A stretch of DNA of 64,000 bases from a virus: positions 1-64,000 of the IMG/VR virus record IMGVR_UViG_3300031539_000009; one strand, written 5' to 3'. This document shows, piece after piece, positions 1 to 7,418 of the stretch. A program made the translations under genes and the position numbers. A model generated the notes under the pieces. It worked only from the letters and a program-made list of their open reading frames with translations, searched no databases and was not told where the DNA came from. How positions within the stretch are numbered: the first letter of the stretch is position 1; the number at the start of each line of letters is the position of its first letter.

Positions 1-360
1 GTCGATGTCGCCCTGGTACAACTCGTTGCGGATGGCTTCACAGTAGTATGACATCAAATCCCAGAAGCCAACATCATACTTGCCCATGTCGGACAAATAC
101 TCCAGCCGGATTGTGTCGCCGTCCGACACCCGGACGTTGCGCCAGTCCTTGGGATCAAAGGTGTAAGCATAGCACACTCCGTGCCAACGTATGGGCTTGG
201 GAGCATCATTGAACGCCCTGGCCATATCATCGGCCACATCACAGTCCTTGGGGTCATCCTGCATCAATCCGGTCCCGGCCAGGCCAGTGGCTGAACAAAA
301 CTCATCGTTGTTCATATGCTCCGGGTTGATCACCTGTTCCGCTTTGATATAATCTGCCAT
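1..360 (-). CDS. Hypothetical protein, 3' end cut by window edge
   Basis: An open frame starts with ATG at 360 and runs off the left edge without a stop, giving at least 120 residues that begin MADYIKAEQV. A GGGGGAAGGAACA ribosome site lies just before the ATG. The sequence is acidic and rich in Trp and Tyr, and I recognise no family. It is the most distal gene of the leftward early group, 14 bases after a 41-codon gene. Function unknown. Confidence 0.7.
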   Translation of the reverse strand, partial: MADYIKAEQVINPEHMNNDEFCSATGLAGTGLMQDDPKDCDVADDMARAFNDAPKPIRWHGVCYAYTFDPKDWRNVRVSDGDTIRLEYLSDMGKYDVGFWDLMSYYCEAIRNELYQGDID

Positions 361-374
361 TGTTCCTTCCCCCT

Positions 375-500
375 TCACCCTGTAATCCAGACCCTGCGCA
401 TGGTGTACCTGCGCCCGTGCCTGTCTGTGTACTCGCCCTTGCTTGTGTAAAACTTCTTGAGCTTGTATGCCCGTCCGCACTGTGCTTTCAATAATGCCAT
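375..500 (-). CDS. Small basic hypothetical protein (41 aa)
   Basis: A 41-residue, strongly basic protein (MALLKAQCGRAYKLKKF...) begins at an ATG preceded by AAGGGGGATGAGAAG, a strong ribosome site. The frame stays open upstream, but that extension overlaps the neighbouring gene and has no ribosome site, so the short form is preferred. The many Lys and Arg residues could suit nucleic-acid binding. No family is recognised. Confidence 0.55.
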   Translation of the reverse strand: MALLKAQCGRAYKLKKFYTSKGEYTDRHGRRYTMRRVWITG

Positions 501-513
501 CTTCTCATCCCCC

Positions 514-744
514 TTAAAATATGATTTTGACCAGGTGGTTGGTGGGCTGGCCATCCCAATCGCATATCTGTCCAAACCACTCGGTACCATCGGACATGAA
601 ATGTCCCCCGGCCCGGTCGCTGAACCTGAACTCAACACAGCCACCTTCCCATATGCCGGTCTTGTTGTCCTCAGCCGCCTCACAAATTTTGCTCCATCCC
701 TTGGCCACTGCGTTCTTGCGGAATCGCTTGAGGTTGGTGAGCAT
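514..744 (-). CDS. Hypothetical protein (76 aa)
   Basis: This 76-residue protein starts MLTNLKRFRK after GGGGAAAAGGGCGACAGG. A basic N-terminus is followed by a Gly/Trp/Phe-rich stretch (IWEGGCVEFRFSDRAGGHF). It lies between two other early hypothetical genes in the same direction. No family recognised. Confidence 0.6.
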   Translation of the reverse strand: MLTNLKRFRKNAVAKGWSKICEAAEDNKTGIWEGGCVEFRFSDRAGGHFMSDGTEWFGQICDWDGQPTNHLVKIIF

Positions 745-765
745 CCTGTCGCCCTTTTCCCCGGT

Positions 766-795
766 TCACTCGATTTTTGTTTTTGTGTTGTTCAT
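766..795 (-). other. Possible 9-codon leader ORF
   Basis: ATG-AAC-AAC-ACA-AAA and onward gives MNNTKTKIE and a stop. It is preceded by AAGGGAGCAAGACG, a plausible ribosome site, and its stop lies 22 bases before the next start. It could be a leader peptide or simply chance in the 78-base gap between genes. Confidence 0.25.
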
Positions 796-822
796 CGTCT
801 TGCTCCCTTGTTCCTTCCGTCC

Positions 823-1797
823 TTAATTCCTGCCAAACTCGCTGGTCCAATCCCCGGCCTCATCCTCAAGCTGGCTCACGTGACTGATCAACTCGCTGTC
901 CAGTTTGTCCATTTCGCCCTTGATGTGCTCCATCTCGCTGTCCATGCTCTGCTCACCTTCCATCCCGGCCAGCTTTCCGTCCTTGATCCCTTCCCTGACC
1001 TTGTCCATCGCTTCCATCGCTGCTCTGAGGTGGCGTATGGCATTTTCCATCTCATCCCTGACCTCAGCCGCCTTGTACTTGTCCAGACCCATGTCCTGGT
1101 CTGCTTCCGTGGTGCCCTCTGTGGCTTCCGTTGTCTCGGTGGCCGCCTTGACGATGGACAAGCCCGCTTCCGATAACTCAATTTGCGTCCCGGCAACATC
1201 ATACCCGTTGGCATTGCCCAACTCGTGAACATAGATCATCCCTTTGGTCGCCAGCTGCCCCATGTATCCGGCCACCTGCTGCTTGGTGAACTCAGGGCAG
1301 AACCCAGCAACCTGGTCCCCAAAAGTGAACTCACCGCCGGTCTCATCCATGGCGCTGGCGTGGACCGCCTTGAGCACCTTGGCCTCATTCTCGTTGAGCT
1401 TGTCGCCGTCATAATCCGCTTCCTGCTCGGTGGCCGCTTCCGGTCCGGCCAGGATTCTGTCAGCCTGAGCATATCCAGCTTCAATCATTTCCTTGACGAC
1501 CGCTCTGGTGTCCTCTTCAGACCTGAGATTGTAAACCGATCTGAATGTGACAACGTCGTCCATATTTTCAGAATCCCGGCTGCAGGACGTTTCCACCAAC
1601 ATAACCAACTCCAATCCGGCCCGGTCCCAAATGATGTCGTATAAGTTGACCTGCTTGGTCCTGATCCGGTCTGTCTCGTTGCGCTTCACAAAATCGGCCC
1701 GCCTGTAGACCTTTCCGACCTCGGTGCCGTTGATCTGAAGTGAATACTCTTTGCGTGATCCCTGGTCCATCGTCTTTTTCCAAATCGCCTTTTTCAT
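823..1797 (-). CDS. Early protein with winged-helix-like core and coiled coil (324 aa)
   Basis: The frame is open further upstream through a repeated promoter element. The start MKKAIWKK at 1797 is chosen because it follows ATGGAGGAAACGAAA and lies downstream of the predicted transcription start. Residues about 1-110 form a mixed domain. About 130-200 (LNENEAKVLKAVHASAMDET, later GYMGQLATKGMIYV) looks like a winged helix. A Thr/Glu-rich linker follows, then a charged coiled coil near the C-terminus. Expression is probably early, from P1 copy A directly upstream. A DNA-binding role is inferred only from the helix pattern. Confidence 0.7.
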   Translation of the reverse strand: MKKAIWKKTMDQGSRKEYSLQINGTEVGKVYRRADFVKRNETDRIRTKQVNLYDIIWDRAGLELVMLVETSCSRDSENMDDVVTFRSVYNLRSEEDTRAVVKEMIEAGYAQADRILAGPEAATEQEADYDGDKLNENEAKVLKAVHASAMDETGGEFTFGDQVAGFCPEFTKQQVAGYMGQLATKGMIYVHELGNANGYDVAGTQIELSEAGLSIVKAATETTEATEGTTEADQDMGLDKYKAAEVRDEMENAIRHLRAAMEAMDKVREGIKDGKLAGMEGEQSMDSEMEHIKGEMDKLDSELISHVSQLEDEAGDWTSEFGRN

Positions 1798-1836
1798 TTT
1801 CGTTTCCTCCATTTGTGTTTTCTCGATCATAATACA

Positions 1837-1947
1837 AGTATAGCTGATCTTGAATGGAAAGGCAAGAAAAAAATCGCCCAAGATCCAAACTTTTTTTGTA
1901 AAGCCAATTAATTCAAGCAGTTAGAAGACAACTTTTTTTTGGTGTAG
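1837..1947 (-). promoter_or_regulatory. P1 repeat copy A: sigma70-type promoter with A/T tracts
   Basis: On the minus strand TTGCCT (1865-1860) and TATACT (1842-1837) are separated by exactly 17 bases. Upstream lie three A/T tracts: a T-run next to the -35 box, an A-run near 1891-1897, and CTACACCAAAAAAAAGT ending near 1931. Three other copies in the window keep the same spacing of 104 bases from the -10 box to the GGTGTAG (plus strand) block. The tracts resemble UP elements. It should drive the gene ending at 823. Confidence 0.85.
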
Positions 1948-2017
1948 CCCGACTTCTAAGATGTGCCAAAGGTAAAAAGGACCAAAATTGGCTTCCGGTG
2001 TGGATAGGTAGTGGGAT

Positions 2018-2044
2018 AAAAAATGGGCCGCTTTGTGGCGGCCC
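2018..2044 (-). terminator. Rho-independent terminator
   Basis: On the minus strand GGGCCGC, a 6-base loop and GCGGCCC are followed by ATTTTTTA. It lies 21 bases after the stop of the 79-aa gene and just upstream of P1 copy A, so it separates two transcription units. Confidence 0.85.
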
Positions 2045-2065
2045 CGGAGTGGATAGTTGATGGGA

Positions 2066-2305
2066 TTATGCGTTGTGGTCAAAAATCCCCAAACGCTTGA
2101 GACCTTCCGTGGTCAACGTCCCGGCCTCAGCAATGACGTGCTGGTCAACTTCCCCGATCTTGTGTGCCGATTCTGCCACGGCATCGGTGATTGTGGACTC
2201 GTACACATACTTGAGACCAGACAGCCCAGTTAGTGCCAGGGAAGCCAACCGCATTGCCCTTTTCCCCCGGACCTGAAACCCGGCCCTGATCTGCTCCACG
2301 CTCAT
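2066..2305 (-). CDS. Hypothetical protein (79 aa)
   Basis: This 79-residue, mainly helical protein begins MSVEQIRAGF and overlaps the previous gene by ATGA. It has a moderately hydrophobic centre (LASLALTGLSGL) that is short for a confident membrane segment. It is the last gene before a strong terminator. No family recognised. Confidence 0.6.
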   Translation of the reverse strand: MSVEQIRAGFQVRGKRAMRLASLALTGLSGLKYVYESTITDAVAESAHKIGEVDQHVIAEAGTLTTEGLKRLGIFDHNA

Positions 2306-2499
2306 CCCGCCGCCCCTTCCAAAAGCACGCTGATCTGCGCCGACACATATGCGCTGCTGCTATGGCTGTCTATGGTGACCCAATCCGCATTTGGACCGTC
2401 CTCAGCATAGAATGCGTACGTGAACGGACCGCCCAACCCCTTGCGCTCTGCGTGCTTTTTCGCCAACCGTCTGACCTTATTCTTCACCTTGGCGTCCAT
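2302..2499 (-). CDS. Small hypothetical protein (65 aa)
   Basis: The start MDAKVKNKVRRLAKKH at 2499 is chosen because AAAAGGGGAAGGGCG precedes it. A GTG start six codons upstream is possible but has a poorer site. The N-terminal third is very basic and helical; the rest is neutral (GPFTYAFYAEDGPNADW). It is translationally coupled to both neighbours. Function unknown. Confidence 0.6.
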   Translation of the reverse strand: MDAKVKNKVRRLAKKHAERKGLGGPFTYAFYAEDGPNADWVTIDSHSSSAYVSAQISVLLEGAAG

Positions 2500-2513
2500 C
2501 GCCCTTCCCCTTT

Positions 2514-3083
2514 TCACTCGCCACGGTTGGCGATATCAACCAGCTGCTTCCGGTATTTTTTGAGCATCTTGCGCAGAGATGCTTCCTGCTTCCGGCTGAA
2601 GCTGCGCCCCTTCCGGTGCCACTCGACCAGGCTGCCAGCAAACTCAGCGTCAAATGCGCTGAATCCGACCTTGTTGTGATCCTTGGTGGTGTGTTCCGCC
2701 CGCTCTGAATCAGTCTGCCTGGCCCACATCTTCAGGAGTGGCCGGTGAAGCAGCCGGACATCCATGGTGTCCATCATCTCGGTGATTTCCTGCTCGGTGT
2801 AGATTTTGCGCCCCTCTGCGGCTGCCTTATCTTCTGTGACCTTGAGGCTGGCTTTCCTTTCCGCCCGCTTGGTTGCCTTTTCCTCTTTGGCCCGGTCCCG
2901 GTCATTTTCCTCTGCCTTGAACCATCCACGCTCAAAGGCAGCCACTTCCGACTCATCCGTGTATGGATTTGCGTCCAGGCCCATCCCGGCCTTGTGAAAA
3001 TCCATCCCCTCATCGACTATGGCCATGAGATGTTCGTCTGTGGCCCCGGCCAGCTGATTTCTGATACTTGTTACATTTGCCAT
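2514..3083 (-). CDS. Protein with ribosome-modulation-factor-like segment (189 aa)
   Basis: Residues about 27-54 read GMDFHKAGMGLDANPY followed by AAFERGW. This is the G..A...G....NPY.......W/F..GW pattern of the small RMF-like family, which in bacteria binds and inactivates ribosomes. A highly charged helical middle (about 55-100) and a basic C-terminal helix follow. The match is one short motif read by eye, so an effect on host ribosomes is only an inference. The gene is preceded by GGAAGGGGGCAAGAAG and lies in the operon led by P1 copy B. Confidence 0.65.
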   Translation of the reverse strand: MANVTSIRNQLAGATDEHLMAIVDEGMDFHKAGMGLDANPYTDESEVAAFERGWFKAEENDRDRAKEEKATKRAERKASLKVTEDKAAAEGRKIYTEQEITEMMDTMDVRLLHRPLLKMWARQTDSERAEHTTKDHNKVGFSAFDAEFAGSLVEWHRKGRSFSRKQEASLRKMLKKYRKQLVDIANRGE

Positions 3084-3110
3084 CTTCTTGCCCCCTTCCT
3101 TGTCTCTGGA

Positions 3111-3422
3111 TTAAAACGCTGCCAGAATAGCATCCTCGGCATCCTTGCGACCCATAACAAATTTGACAACCTTGTCTGGGTTGGTAAGATCAACGTGTGT
3201 GTGAATCCGCTTCTGGCTGGTGGACGGCTTTCCAAACACCTTGTATCCGTCCTGACCGACTATGACTGCGAACTCACTGCCATCTTCACGCCCAAACATG
3301 TATCCGATAGTGCCCCTGCCGCCCCGTCCGCTGATGGTCTCTTGTGTGAGGCCCAGGTCTGTTGCGACCTCTTTGAGATTGTTGTGTCTGAACTTGATTA
3401 GGTTTTTGTCTGTCTTTTTCAT
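3111..3422 (-). CDS. Early hypothetical protein behind P1 copy B (103 aa)
   Basis: The start MKKTDKNLIKF at 3422 follows ATGGAGGATGCGAAA and is the first codon after the predicted transcription start, as for the 324-aa gene at 823. A short helical N-terminus with a Gly-rich turn (ISGRGGRGTIGYMFG) is followed by a beta-rich half. It heads a P1-driven early operon. No family recognised. Confidence 0.7.
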   Translation of the reverse strand: MKKTDKNLIKFRHNNLKEVATDLGLTQETISGRGGRGTIGYMFGREDGSEFAVIVGQDGYKVFGKPSTSQKRIHTHVDLTNPDKVVKFVMGRKDAEDAILAAF

Positions 3423-3461
3423 TTTCGCATCCTCCATTTGTGTTTTCTCGATCATAATACA

Positions 3462-3572
3462 AGTATAGCTGATCTTGAATGGAAAGGCAAGAAAAAAATC
3501 GCCCAAGATCCAAACTTTTTTTACAAGATCAATAAAAACAAATAGTTAGAAGTGAACTTTTTTTTGGTGTAG
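3462..3572 (-). promoter_or_regulatory. P1 repeat copy B: sigma70-type promoter
   Basis: TTGCCT (3490-3485), 17 bases, TATACT (3467-3462) on the minus strand, with the same upstream A/T tracts and the same 104-base spacing to GGTGTAG as copies A, C and D. Copies A and B are nearly identical over more than 150 bases, including the ribosome site and first codons. Drives the gene ending at 3111. Confidence 0.85.
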
Positions 3573-3667
3573 CCCGACTTTTAAGATGTGCCAAAGGTAA
3601 AAAGGACCAAAACGTGGGTTTTGCTGTGTAGTTGGTGGGGTTTGTATAGATGGTTGATATTACACAA

Positions 3668-3726
3668 GACGGGCACCTGAACGTGTTGCCGCCCCGTTGT
3701 GGGGTTTGTTCCGTCCGGTGCCCGTC
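3668..3726 (-). terminator. Long nested hairpin, probable terminator
   Basis: GACGGGCACC (3668-3677) pairs with GGTGCCCGTC (3717-3726), and inside it CCCC/GGGG (3692-3704) can form a second hairpin. On the minus strand only a weak TCTTGTGT follows, so termination may be partial. It lies between the zinc-ribbon gene at 3790 and P1 copy B. The remaining bases of this 367-base gap hold only the P1 element. Confidence 0.5.
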
Positions 3727-3789
3727 TTCATCACATGTTTTCAAATTGTTCCCGACCAGGCGGTGATCGACACCTGATGGCAACCTTGT

Positions 3790-3999
3790 TCAAGATTTTT
3801 TTCGCACGATCTTTTCCGGCTTGGTTGGCAACAGCGCATCGAATGGATGTTTGCACCTGTAGCACCGACCGTCTGGCCATTTCTCACAATTGTGAAAACC
3901 GCAATTCAAGCATTTCACATGCCCGTCTGAGTTGATCAAAGCTGATGGTCCACATTGCTGCCATTCCTCTTCAACCGCCGTGATTTTCTGCCTATCCAT
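3790..3999 (-). CDS. Small zinc-ribbon protein (69 aa)
   Basis: Two knuckles, CLNCGFHNC and CYRC, about 11 residues apart suggest one zinc-binding ribbon at residues 30-50. The tail is basic (KPEKIVRKKS). The start overlaps the end of the exonuclease gene by 8 bases and has no strong ribosome site, so translation is probably coupled. Binding of nucleic acid or protein is inferred only. Confidence 0.65.
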   Translation of the reverse strand: MDRQKITAVEEEWQQCGPSALINSDGHVKCLNCGFHNCEKWPDGRCYRCKHPFDALLPTKPEKIVRKKS

Positions 4000-4657
4000 G
4001 ATGGACTATCAGCGGATCAGTCAAAAACACCGGACCCGTCTTGGTCAACACAAATCCGTGTTCCTGAGCCCATCGGAATAAATCACGGGTCAAAACAACG
4101 TCTTGTATGTTGTAGTCAATGAGTTCAGCCCACCTTCCCTGTTGATACAGGACCGGAGCATGCGCACCGTCGCCGGACTTCCCCCGGCCCAAGGTCAACT
4201 CACAAATGCTGTCCAGCCCATATCCGCCGTGGGTGGAAGGATTGAAGCATGGCCCGCAATCCATATTCCGCCAAACCTCGATCAGCAAATCAAAATCCGT
4301 CTTCACCCCGTTGACACCGTCCGTCACGGCTGGCCATACGTCCACATTCACGTGCCCGTTGGCAGCTATAACCGGCCTGGGCAGTTTACTCACGCCAGTT
4401 GCGCCCAACAAGACCGGATAGTCAAACCGGATGTGATTGAATCCCACGACCAACGGCGCAGATGCAAGCAGCCGCAATAAGTCATCGATGTTGTGATCAT
4501 CGAATATCATTATGCGCCCTTCCCGGTTGCTCCAGGCCACGCCCGAACTCACGCCCATCAAATGGTGATCCTTCCATCCATTGGGCAACTCTTCAATCCG
4601 CTTCTTGATCTCCAAGTCAAACACAACATAGTCTGACTCATTCCTCCAATTGACCAT
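3992..4657 (-). CDS. DEDDy-type 3'-5' exonuclease
   Basis: Three exonuclease motifs of the RNase H fold can be seen in order: VVFDLEI (11-17, Exo I), GFNHIRFDYP (72-81, Exo II) and YNIQDVVLT near 180 (Exo III, YxxxD). At 221 residues it is a stand-alone exonuclease domain, as in predicted PolB-like exonucleases. Because the phage polymerase is of DnaE type and has no exonuclease domain of its own, this protein could provide proofreading; that is inference. Start ATG follows GGAGGTGAACAGAG. Confidence 0.8.
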   Translation of the reverse strand: MVNWRNESDYVVFDLEIKKRIEELPNGWKDHHLMGVSSGVAWSNREGRIMIFDDHNIDDLLRLLASAPLVVGFNHIRFDYPVLLGATGVSKLPRPVIAANGHVNVDVWPAVTDGVNGVKTDFDLLIEVWRNMDCGPCFNPSTHGGYGLDSICELTLGRGKSGDGAHAPVLYQQGRWAELIDYNIQDVVLTRDLFRWAQEHGFVLTKTGPVFLTDPLIVHHG

Positions 4658-5477
4658 CTCTGTTCACCTCCACCTTTTTCTTTTTGAGTGGTATCCTCTT
4701 GAAGCAATCCCATGTCCCCTTTTCCCGGACCGCTAACATTGGAAAGTCAGACACAACATAATCCTTGATCTTGGCCCCGGTGATGATCTCATCTCGCATC
4801 ACCCAACCATTTCGATTCCACGTGCGATCATTCTTTTTTGCCAGCCGGTCAATCCCATCATGAAATCCCTCATCGCCCGTCGCCCATCGGTGCATCCTGT
4901 AAGACGACAAGCGCACAAAAAATTCATGCCCAGGACCGCCCCGGCTGCCGTTGGACCATCCCGCATATCCGTTCAACGGCAAGATGTCTTCCAATTCTTT
5001 GACTATGCTCAATGGCATAGCCACAGCGGCCAGGGTGTGCTTGGTCAACGCCTGGATCAATTCATCGACTGTTTTGTGATTGGTTTCGATCTTTGTGAGG
5101 TCATGGATGAAGAACAAATACATCACTTCCGGTTGGGTGAACGGAAAATCACAATTTTGAAGGTTTTCATATTCATTGGTCTGCCCGGTGTCCACAATGA
5201 ACCCATAACGCTTGGACCCGCCCTTCACTTCAACCAACACGTCATGAATTTCGCCCCCGAACTGGTGAGCACCCCAAATCACAACGTCAGGGTACACCAA
5301 CCAACCGGCTGGCCTTTCACCGAACTCACCGACTAGGATGTGAGCTGCCAAGGCTTCATAAAACTGCCCAATCACCACTTTCACTTTCCCCTCATTCAGC
5401 GGTTGCTGGTCTGGTTCCAATTCCTTGAACAACCAATCCTGTCTCAAACTATCGTCCATCCACTCAGGTATTGGCAC
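4638..5477 (-). CDS. PD-(D/E)XK-like nuclease candidate
   Basis: A possible PD-(D/E)XK core is visible: GQFYEALAAHI (early Glu helix), YPDVVIWG, and DVLVEVKGGSK, which supplies the E-x-K. The rest has no recognised domain. I prefer the GTG start at 5477 because AAGAGGTTACAGG precedes it and it overlaps the upstream gene by 14 bases. ATG codons upstream or 6 codons downstream are alternatives. The neighbouring DEDDy exonuclease supports a nucleic-acid role. Confidence 0.6.
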   Translation of the reverse strand: MPIPEWMDDSLRQDWLFKELEPDQQPLNEGKVKVVIGQFYEALAAHILVGEFGERPAGWLVYPDVVIWGAHQFGGEIHDVLVEVKGGSKRYGFIVDTGQTNEYENLQNCDFPFTQPEVMYLFFIHDLTKIETNHKTVDELIQALTKHTLAAVAMPLSIVKELEDILPLNGYAGWSNGSRGGPGHEFFVRLSSYRMHRWATGDEGFHDGIDRLAKKNDRTWNRNGWVMRDEIITGAKIKDYVVSDFPMLAVREKGTWDCFKRIPLKKKKVEVNRDGQLEE

Positions 5478-5958
5478 CCTGTAACCTCTTGCGTATTTCA
5501 TCAAGTGTGTGGCCTGGAGTGTCCGGCCCCTCTTCATATCCAAACACCTGGACCACATTTCCGTGCTCGGTGACCTCCACCCAGCTTTTCCTTTCCTTCC
5601 GTCTATTCTGCGCCCTGATTTTGCTGATCTGCTCCATGAGACTGGTCCCGTCCTCCATGGCAATGTTAACAATCCGCCTCAGCTGCTCTTGCATTTCATC
5701 TTTGGCAATCCTTTCCGCTTCTGCCAACCCGCCCCTCCAGGCCCGGACATCGATCAAACAGCACAACGGTTCAAAGAACAAACCTGTGTTATCAACGCAT
5801 TGTCTGTGAACAGCAAATTTCAATCGCCGCCCGGATTGGACTGCTTGCAACAGCTGATTCTTGTCGTGAACCAAATCCTGATCAAAAGCCATCTTAATCG
5901 CCAAAAAATGGTAATCAAGGTTGACTTTTCTGTTACAATGTATGCAAATGCCACTCAC
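5464..5958 (-). CDS. Zinc-ribbon-like hypothetical protein (164 aa)
   Basis: The GTG at 5958 overlaps the stop of the previous gene and follows AAGGAAAATA, so it is taken as start. The N-terminus CIHCNRK with a later HRQC suggests a bound metal. A helical, charged middle (about 75-125) and a C-terminal segment follow. Function unknown. A longer frame exists but would overlap the preceding gene by over 80 bases. Confidence 0.6.
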   Translation of the reverse strand: MSGICIHCNRKVNLDYHFLAIKMAFDQDLVHDKNQLLQAVQSGRRLKFAVHRQCVDNTGLFFEPLCCLIDVRAWRGGLAEAERIAKDEMQEQLRRIVNIAMEDGTSLMEQISKIRAQNRRKERKSWVEVTEHGNVVQVFGYEEGPDTPGHTLDEIRKRLQGANT

Positions 5959-6146
5959 TATTTTCCTTGGTTCCTTTTCCTGGGCTTTTTCAACGGTTGT
6001 CCGATCTTGACCCACCTTGTTTTCCCGCACCTGACGCATTTCTGTTGGGCCATCGCCGCCCGCTTTCCGCTGGCAGGGTGGCTGTACACCGTCCTCCAGC
6101 TGTGCTCAAACACCCCGCATATCCACTCCATAAATCGCTTCCGCAT
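5958..6146 (-). CDS. Small basic zinc protein (62 aa)
   Basis: A CVRC knuckle near residue 37 and an upstream HSW/His pair may bind zinc. The C-terminus is very basic (PLKKPRKRNQGK). The start follows GGAGGTGCTATT. It heads the run of overlapping small genes that continues to 3790. Function unknown. Confidence 0.6.
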   Translation of the reverse strand: MRKRFMEWICGVFEHSWRTVYSHPASGKRAAMAQQKCVRCGKTRWVKIGQPLKKPRKRNQGK

Positions 6147-6208
6147 AATAGCACCTCCACTTTAATGGTTATGTTTGATTATTCAGGAAGCACGGAACAT
6201 CCGTTGAA

Positions 6209-6748
6209 TCATTCTTTGATAACACAAATCCTTACCAGGGCAGTCCCTTCCCCGACCATTCCAAATTCCTTGGCAGCCAGGGTGGACAAATCAATGATCC
6301 GTGGGCCACCTTCCGACCGCCTATGTATGAACGGCCCACGGTCATTTATCCTGACCACAATACACTCCCCGATATCAGGACCGCCCCGGCCATCGATGCG
6401 ACACACATCCACCATGGTGTTGAATGGCAACGTCTGGTGTGCCGCCGTCATCTGCTTCCCCCAGTATTTTTCTCCATTCGCTGTCCTGTTTCCATAATAG
6501 CCTGGCCCGTACCATGAAGCATATCCCTCTTCACACTCCTGCTCCATCTCCGGTGCCATATCGCTGGGAATCGGGTCAAATGTCGGCTCAGATTCCGGCT
6601 CTTGGATTGCTTCCACCTCCACTTCCGCTTCCGTCACAACCACTTCACCCACTTGCGGTTGCTCAATCACTTCCGATTCCTGGGTGGCGCACATCTCGCA
6701 ACCTATCAAGGTCACGACCGCAAGCAACACCAAAATTGTCTTTTTCAT
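6209..6748 (-). CDS. RlpA-like lipoprotein with double-psi beta-barrel
   Basis: The N-terminus MKKTILVLLAVVTLIGC is a signal peptide with a lipobox Cys. A Glu/Pro-rich linker follows, then the RlpA-type domain: GYASWYGPGYYGNRTANGE, LPFNTMV, VRINDRGPF and IIDLSTLAAKEFGM. RlpA proteins cleave or bind peptidoglycan glycan strands in the Gram-negative periplasm. The ATG overlaps the stop of the dCMP deaminase gene as ATGA. A phage lipoprotein of this type might remodel the wall or block superinfection; neither role can be read from sequence. Confidence 0.85.
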   Translation of the reverse strand: MKKTILVLLAVVTLIGCEMCATQESEVIEQPQVGEVVVTEAEVEVEAIQEPESEPTFDPIPSDMAPEMEQECEEGYASWYGPGYYGNRTANGEKYWGKQMTAAHQTLPFNTMVDVCRIDGRGGPDIGECIVVRINDRGPFIHRRSEGGPRIIDLSTLAAKEFGMVGEGTALVRICVIKE

Positions 6749-7251
6749 TTTGCTTTCCATTCCATCACCCTTTCAGTGGTTCCAACAGCCCCACCTTGCT
6801 TGTTGGTTTCCCACAACCAGTTGCTTTCCTGTGCTATCCTTGGCGCAAGCCCGTCTGGATACTCGTTGGCAAACACCACCAACGTCACACCAGAATTAAT
6901 AATCATTTTCATGCAAATAGCACACGGACTATGCGTGACATACATTGTCCCGCCCTTTATTGACACACCGTGTTCCGCCGCCTGTAATATCGCATTTTGC
7001 TCTGCGTGGATTCCCCGGCACAATTCAGCCCTTTCCCCGCTGGGCACCTTCATCCTTTCCCTGAGACAACCGACCTCTTCACAGTGCGGTGCGCCTTTCG
7101 GTGCGCCATTATATCCAGTTGAGATGATTTTCCTGCCATGGACAATCACAGCCCCAACCATTCGTCCAGGCCTGGTGCAAGTGCCTCTGCTCGACACATC
7201 CCTGGCGATGTCCATGAAATATTGCTCCCAATCCGGTCTTGTTCTGCTCAT
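6745..7251 (-). CDS. dCMP deaminase
   Basis: The zinc-dependent deaminase motifs HAEQNAIL (82-89) and PCAICMKM (109-116) are intact. The region GYNGAPKGAPHCEEVGC resembles the regulatory part of phage dCMP deaminases. The enzyme turns dCMP into dUMP, the substrate of thymidylate synthase, so it should feed the ThyX-like enzyme at 24589. Start ATG at 7251 follows GGGGGC; the open frame upstream overlaps the 54-aa gene and is not used. Confidence 0.9.
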   Translation of the reverse strand: MSRTRPDWEQYFMDIARDVSSRGTCTRPGRMVGAVIVHGRKIISTGYNGAPKGAPHCEEVGCLRERMKVPSGERAELCRGIHAEQNAILQAAEHGVSIKGGTMYVTHSPCAICMKMIINSGVTLVVFANEYPDGLAPRIAQESNWLWETNKQGGAVGTTERVMEWKAK

Positions 7252-7253
7252 GA

Positions 7254-7418
7254 TTATGCCCCCAACATCAAAAGACCGGCTGCGGCTGCGCAACCAATGC
7301 CAACACGCCAATCCTTCCAGAAAATGAAGACACCGATGATCATGAAGTATATCCCACCCAGTGACTTCGCCCAATGGGTCACCTCAGACAAATACATGCT
7401 GACTTCCCAACAGTCCAT
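7254..7418 (-). CDS. Small membrane protein (54 aa)
   Basis: ATG at 7418 shares its A with the previous stop (TGATG) and follows GGAAGGTGCGTG. The 54 residues hold two hydrophobic stretches, GGIYFMIIGVFIFW (21-34) and VGIGCAAAAGLLMLGA at the C-terminus, separated by KDWR. It sits next to another membrane protein. A holin or inner-membrane accessory role is possible but not shown. Confidence 0.65.
   Translation of the reverse strand: MDCWEVSMYLSEVTHWAKSLGGIYFMIIGVFIFWKDWRVGIGCAAAAGLLMLGA

Noticed and set aside
3529-3783. 84-codon minus-strand frame with a CPSC pair
   Set aside because: It needs a TTG start with a poor ribosome site and runs through a terminator-like hairpin and P1 copy B. 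The same frame in other P1 copies gives similar residues only because the DNA is repeated.
4638-5672. Longer start for the PD-(D/E)XK-like protein
   Set aside because: The extra 65 codons overlap the upstream gene by over 200 bases and are Arg/Ser-rich shadow sequence.
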